Below, one piece after another: positions 9,781 to 21,402 of a DNA stretch of 64,000 bases (the stretch's first letter is position 1; every line of letters begins with the position of its first letter). The position numbers and the translations under genes are program-made. The notes under the pieces are model-generated. The model was given only the letters and a program-made list of their open reading frames with translations, was not told the origin of the DNA and did no database searches. Origin of the DNA: Lomentospora prolificans (taxonomy: Eukaryota > Ascomycota > Sordariomycetes > Microascales > Microascaceae); contig JARFXM010000009.1 of the NCBI GenBank assembly GCA_029532625.1, positions 5,383,501 through 5,447,500 on the forward strand, written 5' to 3'.

Positions 9781-11607
9781 ATGAGTTCCATGTTCAAGAA
9801 GAAGACGGGGCCTTCGATTAAACCAAAACTTGTGCCTCGAGGCCGCCCTACTCCCTCTGCCGCTTCGGCATCCGCCTCCGCTACGGCTTCGCCTGCCCCA
9901 CCATCAACAGCGTCTACTACAGCGTCGCCTGCCCCGCAACCGCCAAAACCAGCTGACGTTTCCAAACCCCCGGCCAAAACGCAACAGAACAGTGAACCAC
10001 TTCCAACTCCTCCAGCTTCAAGGCCGACCGTATCAGAGCCGTCCGGGCAGCATCCTAGCGCAACTCCTCCAAACGCCGCACCAGAGTCCGCTGGGGCGTC
10101 TAAATCGCCTGAGCGCGCGGAAAAGGACGCGACGACCGCACATGACCGGGATCGACCCGTGAGAGGTCGCGCTTCTCCGACCGAAATCACTTCCACAAGT
10201 GATGATGCAACCGTTCAGAAGGCTCAAGACCAAGCACAGGCGCAACTACCGCAACCCGGTAGCATCGATGGTCCCGCTGCTTCGCGAGTAGACCAGCGCC
10301 ATATTCCTGGAGTCAGCCCCGAGCCAAGACATCAACAACAACAAATTTCTCTACAAGTCGATATATCGAGGTCACCGAATGGCGCATCACCTGCTTCGAG
10401 CGCTGTACCCGCGTTTTCAAGCCAGTCTCCACAAATTCCCATAGCCACAGCATCCCCGAATGATCCGATCCTGTCCTCTGAAGTACCAACCACTCCGGTA
10501 TCAGCCGCCAAATCTGGCCCTGCAAAACGAGGCAGGAAACGTAAAGCACTACCGAGCGCGTCGGCCGATCAGCAGGATCCAGCGCAGTCGGATCCAAATA
10601 ATAGGGACGCTTCGCAAGCCCCTCGACGACCGAGACAGCGACGGACCCAGACTCAGACCGCTACAGCGGATGGCACCGAGGTGGATAATACACAGTCTAA
10701 ACCGAAGCGACAGAGGAAAAAGCCCCAGGCCGATGGTACGGCTGAAGTAGCTGCGGATGGCGCGCAAGGCAGATCAAGCCGCGCGCGGTCTGAGACGCCA
10801 CCCGATGCTGAGAATCGCGTCGTCGATTTACAGAAATTAAAGATGTCCGACCTGACTCGGGATTTGCGCATTGGAAAGAAGTTCAGTCGGCACGATGAGC
10901 TTCGAGATCGAGAACGCCAGGATCGTTCTCGTTCCTCTGGCGAGGCGCTGATGAAAGCATCCCAAAGCCCGGCTCCGCTCTCTGGCGCTGCGGATCCTAC
11001 GCAATCGGCTCCAGCCCCATCCAGAGCCACCGGGCTCCAGTTCCAGATTGTTAACGGCCAGATCATGGTTGACCAGAGCTCGCTTGTCATGGACCGGCAC
11101 GCTCGTGATGCTGTCGATGGACCGATTGAGGAAGTCGAAGAGAACGAGTTCACACACAAGGTTACCAGTAATAGTTTCCGCACTGGGAGCAAGCTCCGCG
11201 GGCCGAACCACTGGTCAGATGATGATACAGAAAAGTTCTACCACGCACTTAAGAGATTTGGTACGGACTTTGAGATGATTGCGCAGCTCTTCCCCGGCCG
11301 ACAGCGACGCCATATCAAAATGAAGTTTAACAGGGAAGAGAAGTTCTCTAGGGCCCGCATCGATGCGGCGCTCGTCGGTCCCAAGCGACTGAAAATGGAC
11401 TTTGACGATTTCAAGGCGGCCACAGGCAAGGAGTACGAAGCCACGGCTGACATCCACGCACAACTGAAGCAGCTCGAAGAGGCACAAGAAGCAGCGCAGA
11501 GACAACAAGAGGAGGAAGACGCTGAGATTAACCGGCAGAGGCTAGAAGCTCTGCACGGTCCGGACGGCGTTTCTCGGGATGGAGAAGCTACCGCTGCCTC
11601 TTCGTAA
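9781..11607 (+). CDS. bdp1: Transcription factor TFIIIB subunit B'' (BDP1)
   Basis: Single-exon gene. The frame extends nine bases upstream to a TTG, but the ATG at 9781 (MSSMFKKKTGPSIKPKLVPR) is the natural start and gives 608 residues. The N-terminal three quarters are low complexity, rich in Pro, Ala, Ser and Gln, with basic patches (KRGRKRKALPS, KPKRQRKKPQ). The diagnostic part is the SANT/Myb-like domain at about 476-530: NHWSDDDTEKFYHALKRFG, then FEMIAQLFPGRQRRHIKMK and FNREEKF. This extended SANT domain is characteristic of Bdp1, which with TBP and Brf1 forms TFIIIB and recruits RNA polymerase III. A C-terminal Gln/Glu-rich helix follows. It is divergent from BRE1. Confidence 0.9.
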   Translation: MSSMFKKKTGPSIKPKLVPRGRPTPSAASASASATASPAPPSTASTTASPAPQPPKPADVSKPPAKTQQNSEPLPTPPASRPTVSEPSGQHPSATPPNAAPESAGASKSPERAEKDATTAHDRDRPVRGRASPTEITSTSDDATVQKAQDQAQAQLPQPGSIDGPAASRVDQRHIPGVSPEPRHQQQQISLQVDISRSPNGASPASSAVPAFSSQSPQIPIATASPNDPILSSEVPTTPVSAAKSGPAKRGRKRKALPSASADQQDPAQSDPNNRDASQAPRRPRQRRTQTQTATADGTEVDNTQSKPKRQRKKPQADGTAEVAADGAQGRSSRARSETPPDAENRVVDLQKLKMSDLTRDLRIGKKFSRHDELRDRERQDRSRSSGEALMKASQSPAPLSGAADPTQSAPAPSRATGLQFQIVNGQIMVDQSSLVMDRHARDAVDGPIEEVEENEFTHKVTSNSFRTGSKLRGPNHWSDDDTEKFYHALKRFGTDFEMIAQLFPGRQRRHIKMKFNREEKFSRARIDAALVGPKRLKMDFDDFKAATGKEYEATADIHAQLKQLEEAQEAAQRQQEEEDAEINRQRLEALHGPDGVSRDGEATAASS

Positions 11608-13255
11608 AGAGTGCGGGCGTGAATCTTCTAGGACAGAGCGTTACGCAACGAGTAGGACGCAAACAGATAGACAGGGAAACGGCGTTCGACAGGGTTTCAC
11701 AGGCGGACATATTATACCCCCATTTTGCTTATTGGACTTGGTTCCATTGTTTTTATGCAGCATCGGGACAATTGGCTGTATTTCGTGTGCATTTTCAAGA
11801 GCCAAGCAGTTCAAAGGTGGTTTGGCGATAGTCTGGCGCATGCTACTGTAGGAACCTACCAATTGTGTGAATTCGTATTATGACATGAGATTCAGGCCGC
11901 TGGCCACACTCAGTCCGACTAGCAAGTGACCCATATATTAAAACCGGCTCGTAGAATCAGAAGACTTCCGCACCTGGTTTCATGAAGTTTGTTAATTGAA
12001 CTTTTAAATACGAAGAGGCTCAAAATAAGGCAGAAACGGCGGCTTGTACTACCTATATATCAAACATGCCACCTGAAAGCATGCAGTTAATATGTTAGGA
12101 CGGTATTTGGCCGGTCCACATCGTTCCTGCAGAAACAGCATGCACCTGCTTTTCCCTTGGTCCTTCCGGGACCTGGCACTTCCCAGTGGGCAGGGAACTC
12201 AGTGCGCCAGGTTGTAAACTTAGAAAGGCTGTTGATTGATGCTTCGAGAGTCTACGAGAAACGACGACGGGAAGTTGTTTCATATGAACCACGAAACAAC
12301 TAATGCCCAGTCATATTGGCCGGACAAATTGCACACACGAGGAGAGCTTCGTATATAGCTTCACTGATGTCCTCAGATCTCATGCTGATGGCCTCGACAT
12401 GGTACCGGAGCCAGTACACGTAGGTAGGCTCCTCTCTCTAGGAAACCAATTCTACCGCCAGCTGTCCATACACTCCTACTGAAGCACGAGGGTATCAACC
12501 TAATCCCAGCCGCGCACGCCCTCAGGATGGATAACGCGAAGTGGAGAGGATTACAAGGTAAGGAGAGTGTCATTACCGGCCCAGCCATGTTACACTGTGT
12601 CAGCGCTCGCCATCACCAGCCACAGCTGGCATTGCTGGCTCAATCCAGCTTGGAGGCACCTGACGATACTCAGGCCCTGTACCTTTGAATGTACCTGGCC
12701 CTCCGCCGGTTGTACCTACCCCACCATTCACCGCCCAAGCAAAGCTCCAGTCCACCGCCAGCACTTGACCTCACCACTCAGGTATTCCTACAGGAGTATA
12801 TACCACCATGAGGTCCCCGTCAACAATACTAGCCAGCAGCCAGCGTTGCCCCGCCCCACCTAACAAGCCAAATTTCCCAAGCCTTGCCTCTGTGGCCAGC
12901 CAGTCAGAAGCAGGAGGAGCAACCAGCACGAGCTCTAGGCGGCCAACCATCCACATCATCCACCTTGGGAGTAATAACCCACACTAGACTTGACCATCCA
13001 CGAGAATAAACCTGGACGCTTCCGAACTTCATCCCACCAATTTTCTTCCTTCCACCTCACCTTTCTCACATCCACCTCCGAGCTTCGATCTCGTCGGCCT
13101 CCCCCCCTCTACTCTCCGCCCCTCAGATCGCACCAAGCATCGACGACGCTTTCGATTCCTGGCAGAAATACATCCGGTTCCTTGACCAAACCCTCATCTG
13201 CTTTTACCCCACAATCACAGCCTCTACCCACCATCCGAGCCGTTACGCGCCCAAC
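11608..13255. other. Intergenic, BDP1 to RAD23
   Basis: No gene supported over about 1.6 kb. The last 250 bases before RAD23 are strongly pyrimidine-rich, as in fungal core promoters and 5' leaders. Several short frames have no recognisable content. Confidence 0.55.
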
Positions 13256-14971
13256 ATGAAGGTCACCTTTAAGGTACGCCGCCCAACAAACCCTGCTGAT
13301 TTTTCCCCCCTGATCAGTAACTCGTCCAGAGAATCCGGTTGCTTTTGATACTAATTAACCATTTTCCTCTGTTGGCAGGATTTGAAGCAAAATAAGTTTA
13401 CGCTCGAGATCGAGCCCACCGAGCTGGTACGCCATCACCCAAGACCCCTCAATATCACCTGTTGTCGTAGCCTAGACCGCACATCTTCGCCCTTGCGACC
13501 AACCCACTGTCAATACCGCATGCCGTTAAGAATGAGACGCGAGGGCGTGGTCAATCGCGACAAGGATTATTTCCCCGCTCATATCATATTCCCAATGCGG
13601 TTGCAAGATCGTCTAACCTTGTCTGTTCCCCTAGATCTCCTCTGTCAAGCAAAAGATCAGTGAGGAAAAGGGATGGGATGCTAAGCAGCAGAAGCTCATC
13701 TACTCTGGTGGGTACCGTCTAGGTCGTGGCTTGTCGAAGCCAAACTTGTGCTTGCTAACTAGGCTCAAGGAAAAATCCTCAAGGATGAAGAGACCGTCGA
13801 GTCATACAAGATTGAGGAGAAGGGCTTCGTTGTGTGTATGGTGAATAAGGTAAATAAGGCCCATAGTATCATAGAGAGTCCGTCACTAACCACCATGCCT
13901 GTAGCCCAAGGAGCCCAAGCCTGCCCCAGCAGCTTCCTCCTCCGCCGCCCCCGCCACCCCGGCCCAACCCGTTGCGTCGACACCTGCTGCCCCCGCTGCC
14001 CCCGCGGCGCAGCCTGCCTCTCAGCCTGCCGTTCCCTCAACCCCGACTCCGGCTCGATCTGCCGCTCCTCCGGCCGACACTCCGGCCGCCTTCAACGACC
14101 CCTCTGCCCTTACTGTTGGTGCAGAGCGCGATATTGCCATCGCTAACATGGTATCCATGGGCTTTGAGCAATCACAGGTCGAAGCGGCCATGCGTGCCGC
14201 CTACTTCAACCCAGACCGCGCCGTAGAGTACCTTCTAAGTGTAAGCCCAGCCCTGTACAAGTTACCCAGTTCTCGGTACAGCTCTCTAACCCACGCTGCT
14301 CTTGCGACAGGGTATTCCCGACAACGTCCAAGAGGAGAGGCGAGCACCCGCCCCTGCTGCCGCCCCCGCCCCCGCCTCTGCCACTGGGCCTGCCGCTGCG
14401 CCTCAGACAGCTACCGGCGGTGAGGAAGGAAACGTCAACCTCTTTGACCTGGCCGCGGCTCAGCAGGGTGGCGGTACTGCCGCGCGAAGTGGAAGCGAAG
14501 CGCCCGCTGCGGCCGCGCAGCAGGGCTTCGGAAATCTCGACTTTCTCCGAAACAACCCTCAGTTCCAACAACTTCGCCAGGTTGTCCAGCAGCAGCCTCA
14601 GATGCTTGAGCCCATCCTCGAGCAACTTGGCTCAGGCAACCCTGCCCTAGCCCAACTTATCGCCAATAACCCCGAACAGTTCCTTAGTCTCCTCGGCGAA
14701 AACGCCGATGACGATGCTCCTCTCCCCCCCGGTGCCCAGGCTATTGCTGTGACGGAAGAGGAGCGGGATGCCATTGAGCGGGTATGTTGCCACCTTGGTT
14801 CGAGACCAAAATTCATTCCACATGTGCTGACAGTACTGTTTGTTGTAGCTGTGCCGACTCGGATTCAGCCGTGATGAGGCTGCGCAGGCGTATTTTGCTT
14901 GTGACAAGAATGAAGAGCTTGCGGCCAACTTCCTCTTTGACCAGCCTGAGGATGATGATCCTCCTCAGTAA
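13256..14971 (+). CDS. rad23: UV excision repair / proteasome shuttle protein RAD23
   Basis: Seven exons: 13256-13273, 13379-13426, 13635-13707, 13770-13849, 13905-14240, 14311-14781 and 14849-14971. All phases agree, giving 382 residues. The first exon codes only six residues (MKVTFK). Residues 1-73 are the ubiquitin-like domain (KVTFKDLKQNKFTLEIEP; QQKLIYSGKILKDEETV). An Ala/Pro linker follows, then UBA1 at about 153-187 (MVSMGFEQSQVEAAMRAAY), a Gln-rich STI1/XPC-binding region (NLDFLRNNPQFQQLRQVV) and a C-terminal UBA2 (IERLCRLGFSRDEAAQAYF). Rad23 binds Rad4/XPC in nucleotide excision repair and carries polyubiquitinated substrates to the proteasome. Intron presence is also supported by the clean UBL reading across four small exons. 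Confidence 0.94.
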
Positions 14972-15908
14972 ATGGGATGGGTTTCTTTTGACTGTCTTCA
15001 AATGGAATGAGATAAAGCACTTGGGAAATGCAATTGATTTTTTTTCTTCTTTCATTGGGATCATGGCGTAAGTGGTTCTTGATATGACTAATGGTAAGGA
15101 AATCGGTGAAGGCATGGAGGGATGAGTGCACACGAGCATCCACTGCAGATCAATTTGGTTCTGTTTCGGGCTGTCTTTGTTTGAATTGCCTGCGACAGGG
15201 GAACATACGATGGGCGGTCCAGTTTACTTCATTTTTCTCATCCTCGAACGGAAGGCTTTCACCTTTCCAACGCTCGCTCGCGGTTTCAATCCCGACAGTA
15301 GACAGTAAACTAGGTAGGACAAGAGTGGCAACAGACGAAACAAAGTATGCGCGGCGCTTCTATCATCGTAGGAAAGCAGGGGACCTAAAGTGATACTTTC
15401 CAGCTCTCATGTTGAGAGCGTGTGCGTGTCGATCGCCACAGCTAATCCGAGTCATAAAAATGCGTCGACGTTGTTGCGTACTCCTGTGAAATGCTGAGTT
15501 TATTGTTAGCTAGAATATTCGTGCCTGTCGTAAGCTACCGTTTTGTGATTAAGATGATGTATATTCATTTGGACGTTTCTCGCCAAGTTGTGGCCTCGCC
15601 CTTGGCGATTGTATTTATTATCGAAGGAGGTGGATTAGGGAATTTGACCAGTGTTGAGAATTTTCATCCAACGCCAACCACTTTCATATTCCACTTCATT
15701 CCCTCACTTTTCTCCGCACCCTACGCCACGACATTCAGCGTTTGGCAAATTTGATTTCCTATAGCATAGCCTCATGCCTTTGCAAAGAATTAGCGAGGTG
15801 TAGGAAACCTCTCGCCAGAAACCCAGCCCCGTTTCATCGACTCCATCTATCCCAGCACCTCACCTAACCAACGTTCCATCGCAGCAGAGCATAAAGGATC
15901 GGTCGGCT
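14972..15908. other. Intergenic, RAD23 to RCM1
   Basis: About 940 bp with no supported gene. It holds the RAD23 3' UTR and the promoter of the next gene on the same strand. Confidence 0.55.
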
Positions 15909-17777
15909 ATGTCTCTCTACCACGAGGCTGCCGAGATCCTCCTCTCTGTAGGCTCTTCCGGGGGGAGCTTACGGACACAAGTTTTCGGGAAGAAAGGTCT
16001 TAAGTCGCCGCCGGCGCAAGTGTATGCCCTTGCGGTAGAGAGCGCAAGATGGAGCGGGGTGCTGAAGGAGGTGATCGAGGCGAGCGAGATCCTCAAGTTT
16101 GAGAGGAAGGTGAGCAATGTTTAGTTATTGGGCAGATGGACGGCGTTATGGGGAAGCTGGATTCTAACTGGGATGTAGCTCACGCCTATTCTCGCCCTAC
16201 TGCTAGTGCATGACTTCCTGCTTGCGAAAAGCGGGATCGCTTTACCTCAATCTCATGGTCTACGGATTACCGTTGAGAAGCATAAAGGTCGCCTCACTTC
16301 CGAGCTTACGCGGGTAAGGATACGCAGGAAACAACCTTCGCTGGAAGCCCTCCGTACCCTTATCGCCGAGGAGACTAAAACCGAAGCGGAAGGCTATCCA
16401 CGGTGGGTTCGTATCAACGCGCTCAAGTCCAGTCTGGATGCGCAGCTAGAGACTACGTTTGCTACATTCAAGAGGGTGTTCTCTATAGTCGACGTGATGA
16501 ACGCCGGCCCAGGAAAGGTGGTCTACATTGACGAGCACGTGCCAAACCTTGTCGCCGTCTCGCCAGGCATTGATCTCACAAAGACGGAGGCGTATAAATC
16601 CGGTGCTTTGATCTTGCAGGATAAGGCGTCCTGTTTCCCTGCCTATCTGCTGGATCCGGATCCGAGTGGGGGCGACTATATCGATGCCTGTGCAGCACCG
16701 GGGAATAAGACGACGCATCTAGCGGCCATTTTACATTCACGGGTGGTTGAAAACGGAAGGCTGACGAGCAAGGTGTATGCGTGTGAGAAGGACTCGAACA
16801 GGGCGCAAACGCTGGCAAAGATGGTGGAGAGAGCCGGGGCAAAGGGGATCATTCGAGTGGCTCTCGGACAGGATTTTCTAAGGCTAGATCCCATGGACGA
16901 ACGGTACCGTGAGGTCGGGGGATTATTGCTGGATCCTAGCTGTTCGGGAAGCGGTATCGTGGGAAGGGATTCGATGCCGGAACTCCACTTGCCCGAAGCG
17001 CCTCCTCCGCCTGGCGCAAAGAAGAATAACGACAAGGGAAAGGGAGGAGCCAAGAATGATAAGAAGCGGAAGCGCGAGTCTGAGACGAGCGGGGCCGCCA
17101 AGGATGGACCGGTTCTTATCGACGATGACGGGAACGAAGTGCCTGTTGCGACGGAGCAGGAGCTCGCGGCAAGGCTACGTGCCTTGGCGACGTTCCAGCT
17201 TAATCTGCTGCTTCACGCCTTAGAGTTCCCCGCGGCGCGACGCGTAACATACTCAACATGCTCCATCCACAATGAAGAAAACGAAGAGGTTGTCGTCGCG
17301 GCGCTCAACTCGGAGGTCGCAAAGAGCCGAGGCTGGAGGGTGCTCAAGCGCGAAGAGCAGGTCAGCGGCATGAGAGAGTGGCCCGTGAGAGGCGATGTGG
17401 CAGCTGCCGGTGGCGACAAGGATGTTGCGGAGGGGTGCATTCGGAGTTTTAAGGGAGATGGGAGGGGCGTCATGGGCTTCTTTGTTGCGGCGTTTGCGAG
17501 GGATGGAAATGAGGGTGAAGGGAAGAGGGGAACGTGGGAGGCGGAAGAGCCGTACGTGAGAGACGAGCAGGGCATGATTGTGAGGGATATGTTGGGTATG
17601 CCCTTACTGAAGTCGACCGGAGAGTTCGTGTCCGTTGTTCCTGAGGATGCTGGGGAGGATGATCAAGATGGGCAGGTCGATGCGGAAGAGGGTGCGAGTG
17701 AGGAGGCCGACGACTCCGCGGAGGAGAGTTCGGTTGATGAGGGGAGTGGGGAAGAATGGGGAGGTTTTGATGATTAG
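15909..17777 (+). CDS. rcm1: 25S rRNA (cytosine-C5)-methyltransferase, Rcm1/NSUN5 type
   Basis: Two exons, 15909-16109 and 16179-17777, phase 0, giving 599 residues. The intron has a GTGAGC donor, a TTCTAACTG branch site and a TAG acceptor. Motif I of the NOL1/NOP2/Sun fold is DACAAPGNKTTHLAA (from residue 236). Motif IV is LLDPSCSGSG (Cys about 322) and motif VI is YSTCSIHNEENE (Cys about 428). Both cysteines needed by RNA m5C methyltransferases are present. The N-terminus (YHEAAEILLSVGSSGGSLR) resembles NSUN5/Rcm1 rather than Nop2, hence the subtype. Yeast Rcm1 methylates one cytosine in 25S rRNA in the nucleolus. A Lys-rich insert (KKNNDKGKGGAKNDKKRKRE) sits between motifs IV and VI, and the C-terminal tail is very acidic. 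Confidence 0.88.
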
Positions 17778-19380
17778 CCATTGCATTCGGCGTTTGGGGA
17801 CACATAGCTAAGCCAGCTACTAGACGCTTCCTAGTCAAGCGAGGTTTCCTCGTGAACTTTTTGTAGCTCAAGGTCTTCGCAGTATAAGCCCACCCCCACG
17901 ATAGACCTTCCTACTAGCAATCGCCTCAGTGACGCTCAGCTTGTTTATTGGGCTCTTTCACCACGCAGGAAGACTCCGACGCACATTCAGCTCTCGAAAG
18001 GGCATAATTGGATAGTCCTGTGGGGGGTATAATTGGGGGTTTATTCACAACCGATGGAGCGGATCGAGAGAGGCGAACTCAGCCTGTGAGCTCGAGCCGA
18101 TTATTAAATGGAGTAATGATTATTAAACTGGGCTGCCTGTGGCCGACGCAGGTCGCCTAACAGAGGAGTGATGGCTGTTCTTTGAGACCTGGGGAAGGAA
18201 GGAGAATCCGATCTTGGCGGATATACAGGGAGAGAAGCTGGGTTCCCGACTAGAAACGGCATTGATAAAGTACGGGATTGGGGGACGTGGAAGATACAGA
18301 CGGGCCTATGCAAGATGCAAGATGCTCGTGGTCTGCAGGACCCTTTTTTCGCAGAGTTCGAACTACACGCGGGGGTCGGAAGGATGAAAGCGAAGATGTA
18401 GCGGGCGTCTGGATTGACGGCGCCTCCCTCTTCCACCAAGAGACTCGACGATTCTCCTTCACGCACGCTCAGTCCGTTAAGAATCTGCTTTGTTTGCTCG
18501 AGTACTTTGGCAAGAGTAGTAGGATAAACACAATGAAATAGCTTTTGAGCAAGATACACCAGCTTGGTGAGTGGTCCCCAATCTTTCCCATCTCCGACCT
18601 GATCCCGGGCAAGCTATTTCCACCCCACACGGAACCTGACTGGAACAGTCCCAGAAACCCTCAGACCTGCATGGCCGGTACAGGACTGCCACCAGGAACA
18701 TTCCGGGGTGGGGGACCAACACCCTCAAGGTGATCTACTTGTGTCATCGTCCAGTGGGGAAGCACATGCTGAGAAATCCGTTCCTGGGCAGCAGTTCTAC
18801 CCAGTCGAACCTAGTTTCTGGTGTCCCGGGCCCATGCCGCTGAAATGCTGTTTGAAGGACGCAACCAGTAGGTAAAAGCGGATGGCGTGCTCGGGACTGA
18901 ACATGTCGAGACTCGAAAGGATATGGGAATTTGACGATATATTTTGTATTGAACACCAAGTCAATGTGAGGACTTAATCGCAACTGCCGTCAACTGCCAC
19001 AACATAAAGGAAAGCGCCGAGGGTAGCCGCTCAAACCGTGTGTGTGCTGGTGGTTGTGGGCGATTCAGGTACTTTTAGCCAACATGAGCAGACACTAGTG
19101 GGGTGCCCCGGGTGTGGAAGACGCAAAGGGGTGTGACAGAAGGCGAAAAAAAAAAAAAAGGGCAATCCCCAAGAATCTTACGAGGCGCTGAAATGCTTAT
19201 ATAAATAGCTAGACCGCCCCTCAGCTGTTTTTCTTTGGTCTCCCTGGGACCTCGCGATATATCAATAAAACCTCTCGTTGATTTGTTATCCATTGGTTCG
19301 ATTCGCTGGACTTGTTTCCTACCTCTGCCCCTCCATTCGAGCATCTACACTCTAAATTCTGCCCCGCAGCATTCGAAATC
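17778..19380. other. Intergenic, RCM1 to cystathionine beta-synthase
   Basis: About 1.6 kb without a supported gene. The 3' part is the promoter and leader of the CBS gene, with an A13-type run near 19147-19159 and a TATA-like box just downstream. Confidence 0.55.
19198..19207 (+). promoter_or_regulatory. TATA-like element of the CBS gene
   Basis: TATATAAATA lies about 175 bp upstream of the CBS start codon, followed by a pyrimidine-rich leader. The position fits a core promoter with an intermediate-length 5' UTR. The transcription start is not known. Confidence 0.5.
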
Positions 19381-21014
19381 ATGGTAGAGCTGTCTAAGAA
19401 GCCGAGCCCCGCCACCGTAGCTTCGGTCGCGGAGCTCATTGGCAACACCCCGCTTGTCAAGCTCAACAAGATACCGCAGTCGCTGGGTATCGAGGCCGAT
19501 GTCTACGCCAAGGTCGAGTTGTTCAATGCTGGTGGGAGTGTCAAGGACAGGATAGCCCTCCGCATGGTGGAGGAAGCCGAGAAGAGTGGGAGGATTAAGC
19601 CAGGTGACACCCTGATTGAGCCGACCAGCGGAAACACGTAAGTTTTCACTTTCTGGGCGTATTGAGTGCCCTTGTGTCTCTATTTGGGAAGTGCTTCTGG
19701 GTGAGAGCTAACCTGGGACCCTAATTTAGCGGTATTGGTCTTGCGCTTGTTGGTGCGATCAAGGGCTACAAGACTATCATCACCCTCCCAGAGAAGATGT
19801 CTGCTGAAAAGGTGTCCGTTCTCCGTGCTCTCGGTGCCACCATCATCCGAACTCCTACCCAGGCTGCCTGGGACAGCCCCGAGTCCCATATCGGCGTGGC
19901 TCGCCGTCTCGAGAAGGAGATCCCCAACGCTCACATTCTGGACCAGTATACCAATCCCAACAACCCACTGGCGCACGAGTTTGGTACCGCTGAGGAGATT
20001 TGGGAGCAGACGGACGGAAAGATTACGGCCGTCATTGCAGGTGCTGGTACGGGCGGTACCATCACTGGTCTAGCCAGGGGCCTAAAGAAGCACAACAAGG
20101 ATATCAAGGTTATCGCTGCCGATCCTCAGGGAAGTATCCTTGCGCTTCCTGAAAGTCTTAATGCTGAGCACCGTGACGAGCCCTACAAGGTCGAAGGAAT
20201 TGGTTATGACTTTATTCCCGACGTGCTCGACCAGCACATTGTGGACAAGTGGTACAAGACGGATGATCTTGAATCTTTCCAGCTGGCAAGAAGGCTCATC
20301 GCTGAGGAGGGACTTTTAGTCGGTGGTAGCTCTGGCTCTGCCATGGCGGGCATGCTCAAGGCCGTCAAGGAGTTCGGATTTGGCAAGGGTGATACCATCG
20401 TTGTCATCCTTCCCGATAGTATCCGTAACTACCTGTCTAAGTTTGCCGACGACGACTGGCTTGCGGCCAACAACCTCCTCGCCCCTTCCAAGGTCGAAAG
20501 CGACATTGGCCAGAAGGCTGGTCCCGCCGACGACCCGTACGGCGGCGCCACCGTGAAGGCTCTTCGCCTCAAGCCCATCACCTCCGTCTCAGCTTCTAGT
20601 CCCTGCTCCGAAGCCATCGAGACCATGCGCGACAAGGGCTTTGATCAACTTCCCGTTCTTGCCTCCGGCAGCAGGCTCGTGGGCCTCGTTACCCTCGGTA
20701 ATCTTTTGAGTTACATCTCCCGCGGTCGCGCCACACCACAGAGCCCCGTCAGCGACGTCATGTTCGACTTCAGCAAACTTGACGAGGTAGTCACCGACCC
20801 CCGTGAGATGCCTTCGGAGGCCAAAGAGAGTGGAAAGCATAGGAAGTTTATCGAGCTCACGGTCGACACGCCCCTCAAGACCCTTAGCAAATTTTTGGAG
20901 TGGAACAGCGCCGGGGTTATTACCGAGAGGACCCCGGGCGAGAAGGGCAAGTTTAAGCCCCTGGCGATAGTAACCAAGGTGGATCTTTTGACCTGGATGG
21001 TTCAGAAAGCTTAG
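19381..21014 (+). CDS. Cystathionine beta-synthase
   Basis: Two exons, 19381-19637 and 19730-21014, joined in phase 2 within the Thr of SGNT|GIG, giving 513 residues. Residues 10-350 form the PLP-dependent fold-type II core: AELIGNTPLVKLN, the Schiff-base lysine in GGSVKDR (Lys55), the substrate loop EPTSGNTGIG and the phosphate-binding GAGTGGTITG. The C-terminal 150 residues hold a tandem CBS (Bateman) regulatory pair (FDQLPVLASGSRLVGLVTLG ... KPLAIVTKVDLLTW). This pair separates it from cysteine synthase, which lacks it. It condenses homocysteine with serine to cystathionine, the first step of transsulfuration. No N-terminal heme-binding extension is present, as in yeast CBS. It is convergent with the SRP receptor gene. 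Confidence 0.93.
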
Positions 21015-21402
21015 ATTGGGTTTTAGAAAGATGGTTTCAACAACACGATACGCGGGAGTCGGCGTTTTTTTTCTGGATGAGAGCCGAGGGCGGTTTGAAC
21101 TTTTGGAAGGGTGCATTGTCGAAATAGTCAAGACTCAACACTTGTGTGGGCGAACAGGATTCGGAATCATAATTAATTAGAGTAGATCCTAAATGGGCGA
21201 TTATAGTACTCTTCTCTCGCTAAAAACCCCCATCTTTTTGTTTCCCGCCTGGCCAAGGCAATAAATCGAGAACGACGACTGGCCTGCAGTGAAAAAAAAA
21301 AAAAAAGCGAAAAAAAAGACTGCTAAGTGTAGACGTGTGTCATGACCTTTCTTGTCCCTCTCCGAACCCAGAACCTCTTTCATATCGCCATCATACAATG
21401 CT
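21015..21402. other. Convergent 3' region, CBS / SRP receptor beta
   Basis: A 388-bp gap between two stop codons, with an A-rich tract around 21290-21320. Nothing else is seen. Confidence 0.6.
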
